This document shows, piece by piece, positions 45,248 through 54,486 of a stretch of 64,000 nt of DNA. Origin of the DNA: Terriglobia bacterium (lineage in GTDB: Bacteria; Acidobacteriota; Terriglobia; Terriglobales; Acidobacteriaceae). Location: positions 1-64,000 of the forward strand of contig JAIQET010000011.1 in NCBI GenBank assembly GCA_020073645.1, read 5' to 3'. The position numbers and the translations under genes were made by a program. Under the pieces are notes generated by a model. The model had not been told where the DNA came from, made no database searches, and was given only the letters and a program-made list of their open reading frames with translations. How positions within the stretch are numbered: the first letter of the stretch is position 1; each line of letters opens with the position of its first letter.

Positions 45248-46990
45248 ATGCGCGTGCTGGCGGGTCTGCTGTCTGCCTCAGTTCTGTTCGTATCCCTAGC
45301 TTGGTGCGATGAAGGACATCACCACGAGCTCACGGAAGCCGAGGTTGGCGCCGTGAATTTCTCGACCTCGTGCGCAAAAACTCTCGAGCGCAGTTTCAAT
45401 CGTGCAGTCGCGCTGCTGCACTCTTTCCAGTACGAGCAGGCCCGGCAGGCCTTCACGGAAATCTCCAGTCAGGATTCCACTTGCGCCATGGCGCAGTGGG
45501 GCATTGCAATGTCGTACTTCCACGGCTTGTGGGGTAACAGCAACATGGCGGCAGGCCGCGCGGCTCTTCATAAGGCAGAAGAAATCGCCGCGGCCAACCC
45601 AGGGACCAGCGCCCGCGAGAAAGCCTATGTCGATGCCCTGGGTGAAATCTACCGCGAGGATGGCAAGGACAATGCTGCGCACGCCCAGGCCTTCGAGCAG
45701 AAGATGGGCAGCCTGCAAGCGGCCTATCCCGAGGACAGCGAAGCTGCCATTTTCTACGCGCTGGCGCTGCGCATTACCGCTCCACAGACAGATAAGACAT
45801 TTGCCAACCAACGCAAGTGCGGCGAGATTCTTGAACCCATCTTCAAGCAGCAGCCCCACCATCCCGGTGTCGCCCACTACATCATTCATTGTTACGACAA
45901 CCCGGTACTCGCGGAGCAGGGCGTAGGCGCGGCTCGCATGTATGCCACGATCGCCCCTGCCTCCGCCCACGCTAACCACATGCCCTCCCACATTTTCACC
46001 CGCGTGGGCTCGTGGGACGAGTCCATCAGTTCCAACCTCAAGTCGGCGGAGCTGGCCGCCAAGGCGGAAGCCACCTCGACCAACGGCGAAGCCCGCGACC
46101 AACGGCTCCACGCCATGGACTACCTGGAATATGCCTACCTGCAGAGCGGACGGGTCGGCCAGGCGAAGACGATACTGGACGAGATGAGCTCCCTGGCCCC
46201 CGTCGCCGGACTCACCCTGACAGGTGATTACGCGTTAGCTGCAGTTCCTGCGCGCTACGCCGTCGAGTTGGGCCGTTGGGAACAGGCCGGCAGCCTGCAG
46301 GTCAGAGCAGAGGGCGTGCCATGGGCGCAGGCCATCACCTGGGCGGCCATCGGCGTGGGCAGCGCGCGCTCCGGGAACCTCGACCGAGCTGCTCATGCCG
46401 AGCAAACGCTTGCCTTCCTGCGGGACGCGATCGCCAAGCAGAACAACAGTTACTGGTCGAACCAGGTCGAGGTACAACGTCGCGAAGTGGCTGCGTGGAT
46501 CGCAGAGAAGAAGGGGCAGGGCCCTGATGCCATCGCCAAGATGCGGTCGGCGGTGGAACTGGAAGAGAGCATGGACAAGGACTCCGTTACTCCGGGTGCG
46601 GTCACTCCCGCCCGGGAGATGCTGGCCCAGTTACTGCTCCTGGAGAATCACGCACAGGAATCCCTAACCGCATACGAAGCCGTGCTCCAGGTCGCCCCCA
46701 ATCGCTTCAACGCACTTTATGGTGCCGCCCGCGCGGCAGAGGCCTCCGGGAACGCAATTGCCGCTGACCGATATTTCCGGAAGTTGACTGAGATTGCAGT
46801 TGGGAAGGAGCGGCCGGAACTGGTCATAGCACGCAAGAAGATCGCGGCCAGTGCCCAGAATGCGGCCCCGCGCGGCAGCGATAGGCCAGCCATAAGTCCA
46901 AGTTCCCCTTTCGCTAGCCAGTATTCGCCTGTAAGATATGCCACTCCCGAGGCTGGGCCTCGGGATGGTCACACCCAATCCCCGGCGTAG
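45248..46990 (+). CDS. exported TPR-like protein of unknown function
   Basis: A 580-residue protein with signal peptide (MRVLAGLLSASVLFVSLAWC) and a histidine-rich start to the mature part (DEGHHHELTEAE). Repeated helical pairs are seen: SFNRAVALLHSFQYEQARQAFTEISSQDSTCAMAQWGIAMSYFH, LEPIFKQQPHHPGVAHYIIHCYDNP, and ESLTAYEAVLQVAPNRFNALYGAARAAEASG. HPGVAHYIIHCYD and ANHMPSHIFTRVG are strikingly His-rich and conserved-looking, and might bind a metal. The exact function is unknown. The C-terminal 40 residues are low complexity. It follows another secreted TPR gene. Confidence 0.75.
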   Translation: MRVLAGLLSASVLFVSLAWCDEGHHHELTEAEVGAVNFSTSCAKTLERSFNRAVALLHSFQYEQARQAFTEISSQDSTCAMAQWGIAMSYFHGLWGNSNMAAGRAALHKAEEIAAANPGTSAREKAYVDALGEIYREDGKDNAAHAQAFEQKMGSLQAAYPEDSEAAIFYALALRITAPQTDKTFANQRKCGEILEPIFKQQPHHPGVAHYIIHCYDNPVLAEQGVGAARMYATIAPASAHANHMPSHIFTRVGSWDESISSNLKSAELAAKAEATSTNGEARDQRLHAMDYLEYAYLQSGRVGQAKTILDEMSSLAPVAGLTLTGDYALAAVPARYAVELGRWEQAGSLQVRAEGVPWAQAITWAAIGVGSARSGNLDRAAHAEQTLAFLRDAIAKQNNSYWSNQVEVQRREVAAWIAEKKGQGPDAIAKMRSAVELEESMDKDSVTPGAVTPAREMLAQLLLLENHAQESLTAYEAVLQVAPNRFNALYGAARAAEASGNAIAADRYFRKLTEIAVGKERPELVIARKKIAASAQNAAPRGSDRPAISPSSPFASQYSPVRYATPEAGPRDGHTQSPA

Positions 46991-47017
46991 CGGGGTGCGG
47001 GGCACAGGAGGCGAACC

Positions 47018-47740
47018 TTGGATGCACCAGCAGTCTCGGTTGATGCACGCGCCAAGCGCGCAACCGGCCCAATTGTTCTTCTGGGCGCTCCGGGAGCGGG
47101 CAAAGGCACGCAGGCCAAGCTGATCGCGGCCCACTTCGGCATTCCGCAAATTTCTACCGGCGACCTTCTCCGGGACCACGTCCGCAGGAACACGCCCCTC
47201 GGCCAACAGGCGCAGGCGATCATGGGTCGTGGGGAACTGGTACCCGACCAACTGGTTTGCGGCATGGTGGAGCAGCGCCTGGCGGAGAAGGACTGTGAGC
47301 AGGGCTTCATCCTCGACGGCTTTCCGCGGACGGTCGCGCAGGCGCAATGGCTGGATGGCCGCCTGCAAGCCGGGTTATTGCGCGGAAAGCCGGCGGAAAA
47401 GGTGCCCCTGTTAGTCATCGACATTGCCATTGATTACGCGCTTCTGGTGCAGCGCCTGACTGCGCGTCGTACCTGTCCTCAGTGTGGTGCGATCTATAAC
47501 CTGCAATCCAACCCGCCCCATAAAGCGGGCGTGTGCGACTTGGACGGCGCGAACCTGATCACCCGCAAGGACGACCAGGAGGCGGTCATCGTAGAGCGGC
47601 TGAAAACCTACGAGCGTGAGACCTTGCCTTTGACAAACTACTACCAGCAGCGTGGCGCCCTGCGTCGTATCGATGGGGCGGGCACCGTAGAGCAAATCGC
47701 GCAGGCGGTCCGCGACCTGCTCGAGCGTCGCGGCAGTTAG
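47018..47740 (+). CDS. adk: adenylate kinase
   Basis: A 240-residue enzyme catalysing ATP + AMP to 2 ADP. It shows the P-loop GAPGAGKGTQ, FGIPQISTGDLLRDH, GFILDGFPRTVAQA and a full-length LID. The LID carries a zinc site, CPQCGAIYN...CDLDG (three Cys plus Asp). About 15 extra residues precede the P-loop. The start is TTG, supported by AGGAGG eight bases before it. In many genomes adk sits near secY and map; here it stands alone among unrelated genes, which could mean a second copy elsewhere. Confidence 0.95.
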   Translation: MDAPAVSVDARAKRATGPIVLLGAPGAGKGTQAKLIAAHFGIPQISTGDLLRDHVRRNTPLGQQAQAIMGRGELVPDQLVCGMVEQRLAEKDCEQGFILDGFPRTVAQAQWLDGRLQAGLLRGKPAEKVPLLVIDIAIDYALLVQRLTARRTCPQCGAIYNLQSNPPHKAGVCDLDGANLITRKDDQEAVIVERLKTYERETLPLTNYYQQRGALRRIDGAGTVEQIAQAVRDLLERRGS

Positions 47741-47754
47741 CACAAACGTGTACT

Positions 47755-49392
47755 GTGTCCCGGTATCCGGGATTGTTCTGGAGCCTCGTGACCATAGTTC
47801 AGGAACCGAACTTTTGGCTGCACTTCGCGCAGTCGGCGAAGCAGGACCAGGTACTGCTGATCACGGCCGCCTTTGCTGTGCTGGCGGTGATCGTGACCCT
47901 GGCCCGGCCGAGGGAGCGCGGTGAGGTGCGCACCGCAGGTGGTTTGTTCGCTCTTTCGCTGGTCCTGCTGCTGGTTTCCAGCCTGTTTCAGTGGTTTACG
48001 ATGTCTTCTACCGCCAGCGCCTTGCACGTGGCGGCCTTGCTGGTCGGCGGCATAGGCATCATCAATCTCCTCGCCGCTCTATTGTTCGGGGTCGGCTTGG
48101 ACTCCTTTCGGCCGCACACCCCCCGCATCCTGCGTGATCTTTGCGTCGCCCTCGGCTACGTGGGGGTGGTGTTCTGGCTGCTCTCGCGCGCCGGGGTGAC
48201 GCTTTCCAGTATTGTCACCACTTCGGCGGTGATCACCGCGGTGGTTGCGTTTGCCCTTCAGGACACCCTGGGAAACATCATGGGCGGCCTGGCACTGCAA
48301 CTGGAGGGCACGATCCGCGTGGGGGACTGGATCCGCGTGGACCAGGCCGAGGGCAAGGTCAAGGAATTGCGCTGGCGCCACACCGCGATTGAGACGCGCA
48401 ACTGGGACACCGTGGTGATTCCCAATAGCGTGCTGATGAAAGGCCCGGTGACCGTACTGGGAAGGCGATCGGACCAGGCAGTGCAGCACCGGCAGTGGGT
48501 GTTCTTCAACGTCGATTTCCGGGTGCTGCCTACGGAAGTGATCTCCACCGTCAACGACGCCCTGCAGTCGGTAGAAATCGAATGCGTCGCCACTGAGCCC
48601 AAAGCGCACTGTATCACCTGGGACTTCAAGGAGAGCTACATCCAGTATGCGGTGCGCTACTGGTTGGCAGACTTGGCGCAGGACGACCCCACAAACGCGC
48701 GGGTGCGCAACCGCATTTTCTTTGCCCTGAAGCGGGCCGGTATTACGCCCTCTATTCCGGCTCACGCGGTATTCGTTACCGAGGAGACTGTAGAGCGGAA
48801 AGACCTTCACCAGGAGAAGGAGATCAATCGCCGGGTCAAGGCTCTGCAGGGAGTGGAACTGTTCCACACTCTGAACCAGGAGGAACTGCGCATGCTGGCG
48901 GAGCGCTTGCGCTTCGCCCCCTTTGCCGAAGGGGAAGCAATGACCCGGCAGGGTGCAGTCGCGCACTCGCTTTATGTCATCACCCGGGGCTCAGGGGAAG
49001 TGTTCATCACGGGTACCGATGGCCTGCGGCGCAGCGTGGCCGTACTGGACAGCGGCGACTTCTTTGGGGAGATTGCGCTCATGACCGGGTCGCCGCGCAC
49101 GGCTACGGTCATGGCGCTGGAGCAGACCGATTGTTACCGGATGGATAAAGAGGGCTTGAACGAAACCCTTCAACAGCGCCCGGAGATAGCTGAACACATC
49201 TCGCACGTGCTGGCCCGGCGCAAGGTGGAACTGGATGCCGTGCGTGAGAACCTGGACGCCGAAGGGCGTGCGCGGATGATGACTCACATGCAGAAGGATT
49301 TCTTTGCCCGCATCTCTAAGTTTTTCGGCTTGGGCAGCGGCGCCACCAGTGCCGCAGAGGTGGATCGCCTGAGCCGGCCGCTGGGGCTCTGA
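47755..49392 (+). CDS. MscS-type mechanosensitive channel fused to a cyclic nucleotide-binding domain
   Basis: A 545-residue protein. The N-terminal half has about four to five membrane helices ending in a pore-type helix (TTSAVITAVVAFALQDTLGNIMGGLAL). The MscS beta domain follows (LEGTIRVGDWIRVDQAEGKVKELRWRHTAIETRNWDTVVIPNSVL). The C-terminal part (about 385-500) is a Crp-like cNMP-binding fold: LFHTLNQEELRMLAERLRFAPFAEGEAMTRQG, then GDFFGEIALMTGSPRTATVMALE. It may be a ligand-gated osmotic channel. The GTG start has no good ribosome site; it lies 14 bases after adk. Confidence 0.88.
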   Translation: MSRYPGLFWSLVTIVQEPNFWLHFAQSAKQDQVLLITAAFAVLAVIVTLARPRERGEVRTAGGLFALSLVLLLVSSLFQWFTMSSTASALHVAALLVGGIGIINLLAALLFGVGLDSFRPHTPRILRDLCVALGYVGVVFWLLSRAGVTLSSIVTTSAVITAVVAFALQDTLGNIMGGLALQLEGTIRVGDWIRVDQAEGKVKELRWRHTAIETRNWDTVVIPNSVLMKGPVTVLGRRSDQAVQHRQWVFFNVDFRVLPTEVISTVNDALQSVEIECVATEPKAHCITWDFKESYIQYAVRYWLADLAQDDPTNARVRNRIFFALKRAGITPSIPAHAVFVTEETVERKDLHQEKEINRRVKALQGVELFHTLNQEELRMLAERLRFAPFAEGEAMTRQGAVAHSLYVITRGSGEVFITGTDGLRRSVAVLDSGDFFGEIALMTGSPRTATVMALEQTDCYRMDKEGLNETLQQRPEIAEHISHVLARRKVELDAVRENLDAEGRARMMTHMQKDFFARISKFFGLGSGATSAAEVDRLSRPLGL

Positions 49393-49410
49393 AATACTGC
49401 GGAGGCCGCG

Positions 49411-50238
49411 ATGCTCGAAACCGTTGATCTGAGAAAGAAGCTGTCCAAGACCGCCTACGCCAAGCAGATGCCTGTCCTGCAGGAGAAGCTGCGCAAACTG
49501 CAATACGAGGCGAAAGACAAGGGCGTGGCCGTGATCATCTGCCTGGAAGGCTGGGACCTGGGGGGCAAAGGTCACCTGATCAAGAAGCTGACGGAAAAGC
49601 TGGATCCGCGGTTATTCCGCATTCGTCCGGGCTCACCTCCGTCGCCCTTGGAGCAACGCTATCACTTCCTGTGGCGCTATCAGATGGCTCTGCCCAACTA
49701 CGGGGAGATGACCCTGTTCGATCATTCCTGGTACGGGCGCGTGCTGGTGGAGCGCTGCGACAAACTGACCAGGAAGAAGCACTGGCGGGACGCCTACCAG
49801 CAGATCAATGAATTCGAGCGCTGGCTGACGGACGACCGCCAAGTGATGCTGAAGTTCTGGGTGCACATCTCCAAGTCCGAACAGAAGAAACGCTTTCGTG
49901 AGACATTGGACGATCCCTTGTTGCGCTGGAAAATCACCAAGGAGTACCGGACGCATCATCGCCAGTACAACCGCTGGGTGGACGCGGTGGAGGAAATGCT
50001 GGCCAAGACCGACTCACCCTATGCGCCCTGGATCGTGGTTGAAGCCAATGACCTGCGCTGGGCCCGGGTACGCTTCCTGCGTACCATCGTCAATGCGGTT
50101 GAGACTGAACTGGCGCGCCGCTCCCCGCGCGCCGCGGACAAAGCCGGCATTAGCCGGCCGAAGGTACAGGTGGAGAAGACGCCACGGGCAAAACGTGGGG
50201 CCGTGCGGGTCCGGTTGGCGGAGGTGGCCCATGCTTGA
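49411..50238 (+). CDS. PPK2-family polyphosphate kinase-like protein, degenerate P-loop (first half of a split pair)
   Basis: A 275-residue PPK2-domain protein. The Walker A region at 46-55 reads EGWDLGGKGH instead of the standard GxDAAGKGG. The second signature reads FDHSWYGRVLVER, with His for the usual Arg. The lid region and NEFERWL are retained. The C terminus is rich in basic residues. It aligns residue for residue with the next gene, with the same motif at the same position, and overlaps it by eight bases. Class II PPK2 (polyphosphate:AMP phosphotransferase) proteins have two such domains in one chain, and this gene matches the less conserved first one. Confidence 0.82.
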   Translation: MLETVDLRKKLSKTAYAKQMPVLQEKLRKLQYEAKDKGVAVIICLEGWDLGGKGHLIKKLTEKLDPRLFRIRPGSPPSPLEQRYHFLWRYQMALPNYGEMTLFDHSWYGRVLVERCDKLTRKKHWRDAYQQINEFERWLTDDRQVMLKFWVHISKSEQKKRFRETLDDPLLRWKITKEYRTHHRQYNRWVDAVEEMLAKTDSPYAPWIVVEANDLRWARVRFLRTIVNAVETELARRSPRAADKAGISRPKVQVEKTPRAKRGAVRVRLAEVAHA

Positions 50239-50938
50239 GAAATTGAAGATGAACCAGAAGCTCTCCCCTCAGAAGTACAACGACGATCTGCCCAAGCTGC
50301 AGGTGCGTCTGCGCGAAATGGAATTTGAAATCTTCAAGCAAAAAGTTCCCGTGCTTTGCATGTTCGAAGGCTGGGATGCGGCGGGCAAGGGCGGCGCCAT
50401 CAAGCGGGTGACCGAGTTGCTCGATCCGCGCGGGTTCACGGTTTCCTCTTACGCCGCGCCCAAAGGCGACGAGAAGACCCATCATTACCTCTGGCGCTTT
50501 TGGCGTAACTTGCCACGCTCGGGTCACCTGGCGATTTTCGATCGCAGTTACTACGGGCGAGTGCTGGTGGAACGGGTGGAAGGATTCTGCGCGGAGAATG
50601 AATGGCAGCGCGCCTACCGCGAGATCAATGAATTCGAGTCCCACCTGGATTCGTTCGGCATGGTGATCTGCAAATTCTGGTTGCATATCACCCGGGAAGA
50701 GCAGTTGCGCCGGTTCAAAGGCCGCGAGTTCGATCCCTTCCGCAGCTACAAACTGACCGACGAAGACTGGCGCAATCGCGCCAAATGGAATGATTACCGC
50801 GACGCAGTCGAAGACATGCTGGCCCACACCAGCACGCCGTATGCGCCCTGGACCGTGGTGGAAGCCAATGACAAGCATTTTGCGCGCGTGAAAGTCGTGC
50901 GCACCATCGTGGAGAGGATCGAGCAGGGGTTGAACTAG
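50231..50938 (+). CDS. PPK2-family polyphosphate:nucleotide phosphotransferase (second half of a split pair)
   Basis: A 235-residue PPK2 enzyme with intact motifs: Walker A EGWDAAGKGGAIKR at 46-59, FDRSYYGRVLVERVEGF, and the basic lid with ITREEQLRRF. Family members move phosphate between polyphosphate and AMP, ADP or GDP. Overlap with the preceding PPK2 gene (ATG eight bases before its stop) suggests translational coupling and a hetero-complex equivalent to fused two-domain class II enzymes. Which nucleotide is used cannot be told by eye. Confidence 0.88.
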   Translation: MLEKLKMNQKLSPQKYNDDLPKLQVRLREMEFEIFKQKVPVLCMFEGWDAAGKGGAIKRVTELLDPRGFTVSSYAAPKGDEKTHHYLWRFWRNLPRSGHLAIFDRSYYGRVLVERVEGFCAENEWQRAYREINEFESHLDSFGMVICKFWLHITREEQLRRFKGREFDPFRSYKLTDEDWRNRAKWNDYRDAVEDMLAHTSTPYAPWTVVEANDKHFARVKVVRTIVERIEQGLN

Positions 50939-51088
50939 TTACGACCACTCGAGTGATCCCGAGAGTTCAAAATGGCGCTACCCTAGACTTTGAGCCAAAC
51001 CACCCGGGATGCTGTGCCCCAGCCTGCGCAGCCGCGAACCTGTTCCCGTAGCTTGTACTGAACCGTTCGGCTTAAGCGTTGCCCACGT

Positions 51089-51142
51089 GTGGGGGCGGGG
51101 ACGCCCCCACGACAGCCGGCGGGACGCCGGCGCTACTTTTTC
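51089..51142 (+). terminator. double GC-rich hairpin with T-run after the PPK2 pair
   Basis: Two perfect hairpins stand in series: GTGGGGGCG with CGCCCCCAC (51089-51110), and GCCGGCG with CGCCGGC (51115-51131). The second is followed by GCTACTTTTT, which makes it a plausible terminator. The palindromic type also resembles the dispersed intergenic hairpins of this genome (compare 16811-16830). Confidence 0.6.
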
Positions 51143-51173
51143 CGATAAACTGTGTCGGTGAGGGGAAAGCGCA

Positions 51174-52460
51174 TTGGGTGAAGAAAGCCGCAAAGGCGTG
51201 GACTGGCTTGATGTGGCGTGGCTGCTTTTCCTCGCTGGTCTGGCCATCTTGCCGCCGGTGCGGGAAGTTCACAAGCAGCTCACCCTACTGGCCATCGGCG
51301 TAGTGCAGATCTTCGAGGGCAGGCTCATCGCCCGGTTGCCGGGGTCGGGACGCACCTACACTGTGCTGCTGAAGCTCCTGCTGGGCACGCTGCTGCTGGC
51401 GCACACTGGCGGCCCGGCCATAAACAGCAGCTACTATCCTATCTATTACCTGCCGGTGGTCACGGCAGCGGTCTACTTCGGTCCCCGCGTTACTCTGCTT
51501 TGGACGCTGCTGGCCTCCGCGCTGTACTGTTCCTATCTCTATCCTGCGCTGCAGGAATACCAGCTGACCACGGTGGGGGTCACGGAACTCGCCATCCGCA
51601 TTCTCTTCTTTTTTCTGGCGGCCCTGGTCGTGAACCGGTTCGCGGTCGAAAACCGCCGGCAGACCAGCCGCTACCAACATCTGGCGGAGCAACTGGCCGA
51701 CACCAATCGCCAGCTCCGCCAGGCCCAGGCCGAGGCGCGGCGGTCGGAGCGGCTGGCTGCGCTCGGTCAACTTTCTGCGGGACTGGCCCACGAAATTCGT
51801 AACCCGCTGGGCGTGATCAAGGGATCGGCGGAGATGCTGAACCAGAAGCTGGAGAGCTCGAATCCGCTCGCCAGCGAGCTGGCGGGTTACATTTCCAGCG
51901 AAGTGAACCGTCTCAGCGTGCTGGTGAGCCGGTTTTTGGACTTCGCGCGGCCGCTGCGCACCGAGACCCACCCGCAGGCCGTCACCGATTTGCTGGACCG
52001 GGCGCTGAAGTCCGTGGCGGAGCAGTGGCAGGGTGGGACCATCACGGTGGAATACGCGTACCAGGAAAATCTGCCGCTGCTGCCGCTCGACGAAAATCTT
52101 TGCGAGCAGGCTTTCATCAATCTCGTGCAGAATGCTTACGAGGCAATGGGCAGTCAGGGCGGCACCCTCCGCGTCGAGGTAGCTGCGGCCAACATGAACG
52201 GCCGCCGCGGAGTGGAAGTCCGCCTGACAGACACCGGCCCCGGCGTTCCCGCCGATTTGCGCGAGCAGATCTTCAATCCCTTCGTGACCACCAAGAGCAC
52301 CGGCGTCGGGCTGGGGCTGTCTATCGTCTCCAAGATCGTGGACGAGCACAAGGGATCGATCCGCCTGGAGAGCGCTCCCCAGCAAGGCGCGTGCTTCGTC
52401 CTCTTTTTCCCAGCGGAAGAACCGGCTGCAAAGAAGGAAGGAGCGCGGGCTTCCGCATGA
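51174..52460 (+). CDS. membrane sensor histidine kinase (NtrB/AtoS-like)
   Basis: A 428-residue kinase from a TTG start. Several membrane helices (about 12-28, 35-55, 65-77, 92-125, 140-155) lead into a coiled coil, then HisKA (LAALGQLSAGLAHEIRNPLGVIKG, phospho-His206), then the ATPase domain (EQAFINLVQNAYEAM N box, LTDTGPGVP, GVGLGLSIVSKIVDEHKG). The sensor part has no recognised ligand domain, so the membrane bundle itself may sense. The stop codon overlaps the start of the response-regulator gene (ATGA). Confidence 0.92.
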   Translation: MGEESRKGVDWLDVAWLLFLAGLAILPPVREVHKQLTLLAIGVVQIFEGRLIARLPGSGRTYTVLLKLLLGTLLLAHTGGPAINSSYYPIYYLPVVTAAVYFGPRVTLLWTLLASALYCSYLYPALQEYQLTTVGVTELAIRILFFFLAALVVNRFAVENRRQTSRYQHLAEQLADTNRQLRQAQAEARRSERLAALGQLSAGLAHEIRNPLGVIKGSAEMLNQKLESSNPLASELAGYISSEVNRLSVLVSRFLDFARPLRTETHPQAVTDLLDRALKSVAEQWQGGTITVEYAYQENLPLLPLDENLCEQAFINLVQNAYEAMGSQGGTLRVEVAAANMNGRRGVEVRLTDTGPGVPADLREQIFNPFVTTKSTGVGLGLSIVSKIVDEHKGSIRLESAPQQGACFVLFFPAEEPAAKKEGARASA

Positions 52461-53842
52461 CCACCAAAGCGACCATCTTGATCGTTGAGGATGAGGCCAA
52501 GATGCGGCGGCTGCTTGAACTCAACCTGGGCGACGACGGCTTCAACACCCTCTCCGCTGCCGACGCTGAATCCGGGCTGAAGCTGCTGCACACCGCATCC
52601 GTGGACCTGGTGATCACCGATCTCAAGCTTCCCGGTATGGACGGGCTGGAGTTCCTCCAGCAGGTGAAGCGGGTCAATGCGGCGCTTCCCGTCGTGGTGA
52701 TGACCGCGTTTGGGACGGTCGAGACGGCGGTGAACGCGATGAAGGCGGGAGCGAGCGACTATGTGCTGAAGCCGTTCTCGCTGGATGAGATGCGCATGGT
52801 GGTGCGGAAGGAGCTGGATGTTCACCGGCTGCGGGAGGAGAACCGGTCGCTGCGCGAGGCGTTGCAGAAGCGGTACGAGCATCCCAACGTCGTGGCGCGG
52901 AGCCCCAAGATGCAGGAGGTGCTGGCCACCGTCGAGCGGGTGGCGTCTACCAACTCCACGGTGCTGCTGGGCGGGGAGAGTGGGGTGGGTAAGGACCTGA
53001 TTGCGCGCGCTATTCACGAGAAGTCGCGGCGGGCTTCGGGGCCGTTCATCAAGATCAACAGCACGGCGATTCCGGAGAACCTGCTGGAGAGCGAACTGTT
53101 CGGTTATGAGAAGGGCGCGTTTACCGGGGCGGTCGGGAGCAAGCCGGGCAAGTTTGAGCTGGCGGACAAGGGAACGCTGTTTCTGGATGAGATTGGCGAT
53201 GTGCCGGCTGCTACCCAGGTCAAGCTGCTGCGCGTGCTTCAGGAGCGCGAGTTCGAGCGGCTGGGCGGCACGCGGACTTTGAAAGTGGATGTGCGGCTGG
53301 TGGCGGCCACCAATCGCGATCTGCGGGCGGCGCTGGAGGAGGGTACGTTTCGCGAGGATCTTTACTATCGGCTGAATGTCGTGCCCATCGATCTGCCGCC
53401 GCTACGGGAACATAAGGAAGATATTCCGGAGCTGGTGAACCTGTTTCTGGCGCGGGCCTCGGCGGAGTCGGGCAAAGAGATCGTGCGCGTGACACCGGAG
53501 GCCCTGAAGGTTCTGATGGGCTATCACTGGCCCGGCAATGTTCGCGAGCTGCAGAACATCATCGAGCGGGCATCGGCGCTGGCCAAGGGGCCGGTGCTGG
53601 ATGCGGCGGACATCCATCTCGATCCGCAGCGCTCGAAGCCGGGGAACTCCTCCGCCCCACTTCTTCCGGAGGGGATGACGATGGAGCAGTGGGAGGACGA
53701 GATGATCCGCGAAGCGCTGCGGCGGGCGAATGGCAACAAGAGCCAAGCGGCGCGCATGCTGGGGCTGTCGCGGAACGCGTTGCGCTACCGGCTGTCCAAG
53801 ATTGGGATCGAGGACGAAGCGGAAAACGGAAAAGAGAGTTAG
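52457..53842 (+). CDS. sigma-54-dependent response regulator (NtrC family)
   Basis: A 461-residue activator. The receiver domain has the phospho-acceptor Asp55 in [13 protein letters not shown]. The AAA+ domain has Walker [10 protein letters not shown] (172-180), the sigma-54 contact loop GAFTGA (220-225), and Walker B LFLDEIGD. The C-terminal Fis-type helix-turn-helix is [20 protein letters not shown]. It would drive promoters read by RNA polymerase with RpoN when phosphorylated by the cognate kinase encoded in the overlapping gene upstream. Target genes are not evident; the preceding PPK2 pair is a possible neighbour target, which is a guess. Confidence 0.95.
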   Translation: MTTKATILIVEDEAKMRRLLELNLGDDGFNTLSAADAESGLKLLHTASVDLVITDLKLPGMDGLEFLQQVKRVNAALPVVVMTAFGTVETAVNAMKAGASDYVLKPFSLDEMRMVVRKELDVHRLREENRSLREALQKRYEHPNVVARSPKMQEVLATVERVASTNSTVLLGGESGVGKDLIARAIHEKSRRASGPFIKINSTAIPENLLESELFGYEKGAFTGAVGSKPGKFELADKGTLFLDEIGDVPAATQVKLLRVLQEREFERLGGTRTLKVDVRLVAATNRDLRAALEEGTFREDLYYRLNVVPIDLPPLREHKEDIPELVNLFLARASAESGKEIVRVTPEALKVLMGYHWPGNVRELQNIIERASALAKGPVLDAADIHLDPQRSKPGNSSAPLLPEGMTMEQWEDEMIREALRRANGNKSQAARMLGLSRNALRYRLSKIGIEDEAENGKES

Positions 53843-53868
53843 GCGCGGTCGAGGGGTTGGCCGCCGCA

Positions 53869-53897
53869 CCCACCCTTCGAAAACCGCGAAGGGTGGG
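53869..53897 (+). terminator. hairpin after the response regulator gene, dispersed-repeat type
   Basis: CCCACCCTTCG pairs with CGAAGGGTGGG across a seven-base loop. It is followed by GCCACCCGGC without a T-run, so termination is uncertain. Related GGGTGGCCC/GGGCCACCC arms occur at 58087-58129. Confidence 0.5.
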
Positions 53898-54486
53898 CCA
53901 CCCGGCTTTCTTGGGTGGATAGATCAAGAAGAAAAAAAATAAATGTCAAATTCCGGAAAGCAAACGGGTTACGGGGGCTAGATCTCGTAAAATCCGGAGC
54001 CCACAGGGGTTAGCTGCAAAATCCGGAGCCGATTGGACTTAGCAGGGCGGCGCGGGGCGGCAAGGGCCGGCCCGAAGACAGGAATGCCCACGGCGACGTG
54101 GGCAGAATTCTTGACGCACTTCCGAGCTATTCCGTTTTTATCTACCATATACTTTAAGCATAGCAGGTTTGAAGGGGTAAATGGGACATGGCGGAGGATA
54201 TTATTTTCCTTTTGGGCTGAGGAAGTTGGGAGGAAATCGGGTTTGTTGGGGGCTTGACAACAGGTTGACGTGACCCACGACGCGCACATTCTATTTCCCG
54301 GGGCTGACGTGCCACTGCCCGCACCCAAGGGAACCCCACTCATTCCAAAGAACGCGAATGAGTGCGCCACCCGTCGTTAGGCTCTTTCCTAAATCGGGAG
54401 GGGCAAAATCCGAAGAGGATCGACATTCTGGGCCACCTGCCAGACGAGGGCCATACAATATCCTTAAGTCAAAAGGAAAATCTCCC
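53898..54486. other. 589-base intergenic region with short direct repeats
   Basis: No convincing gene. AAAATCCGGAGCC occurs twice near 53991-54031, about 32 bases apart, each preceded by a short TTAG/CTAG-like word. A stretch around 54130-54250 is AT-rich compared with its surroundings. Open frames here have no ribosome site and no protein-like composition. Confidence 0.45.

Noticed and set aside
53978-54370. 130-codon minus-strand frame in the intergenic region
   Set aside because: No ribosome site, odd composition, and part of it covers short repeats.
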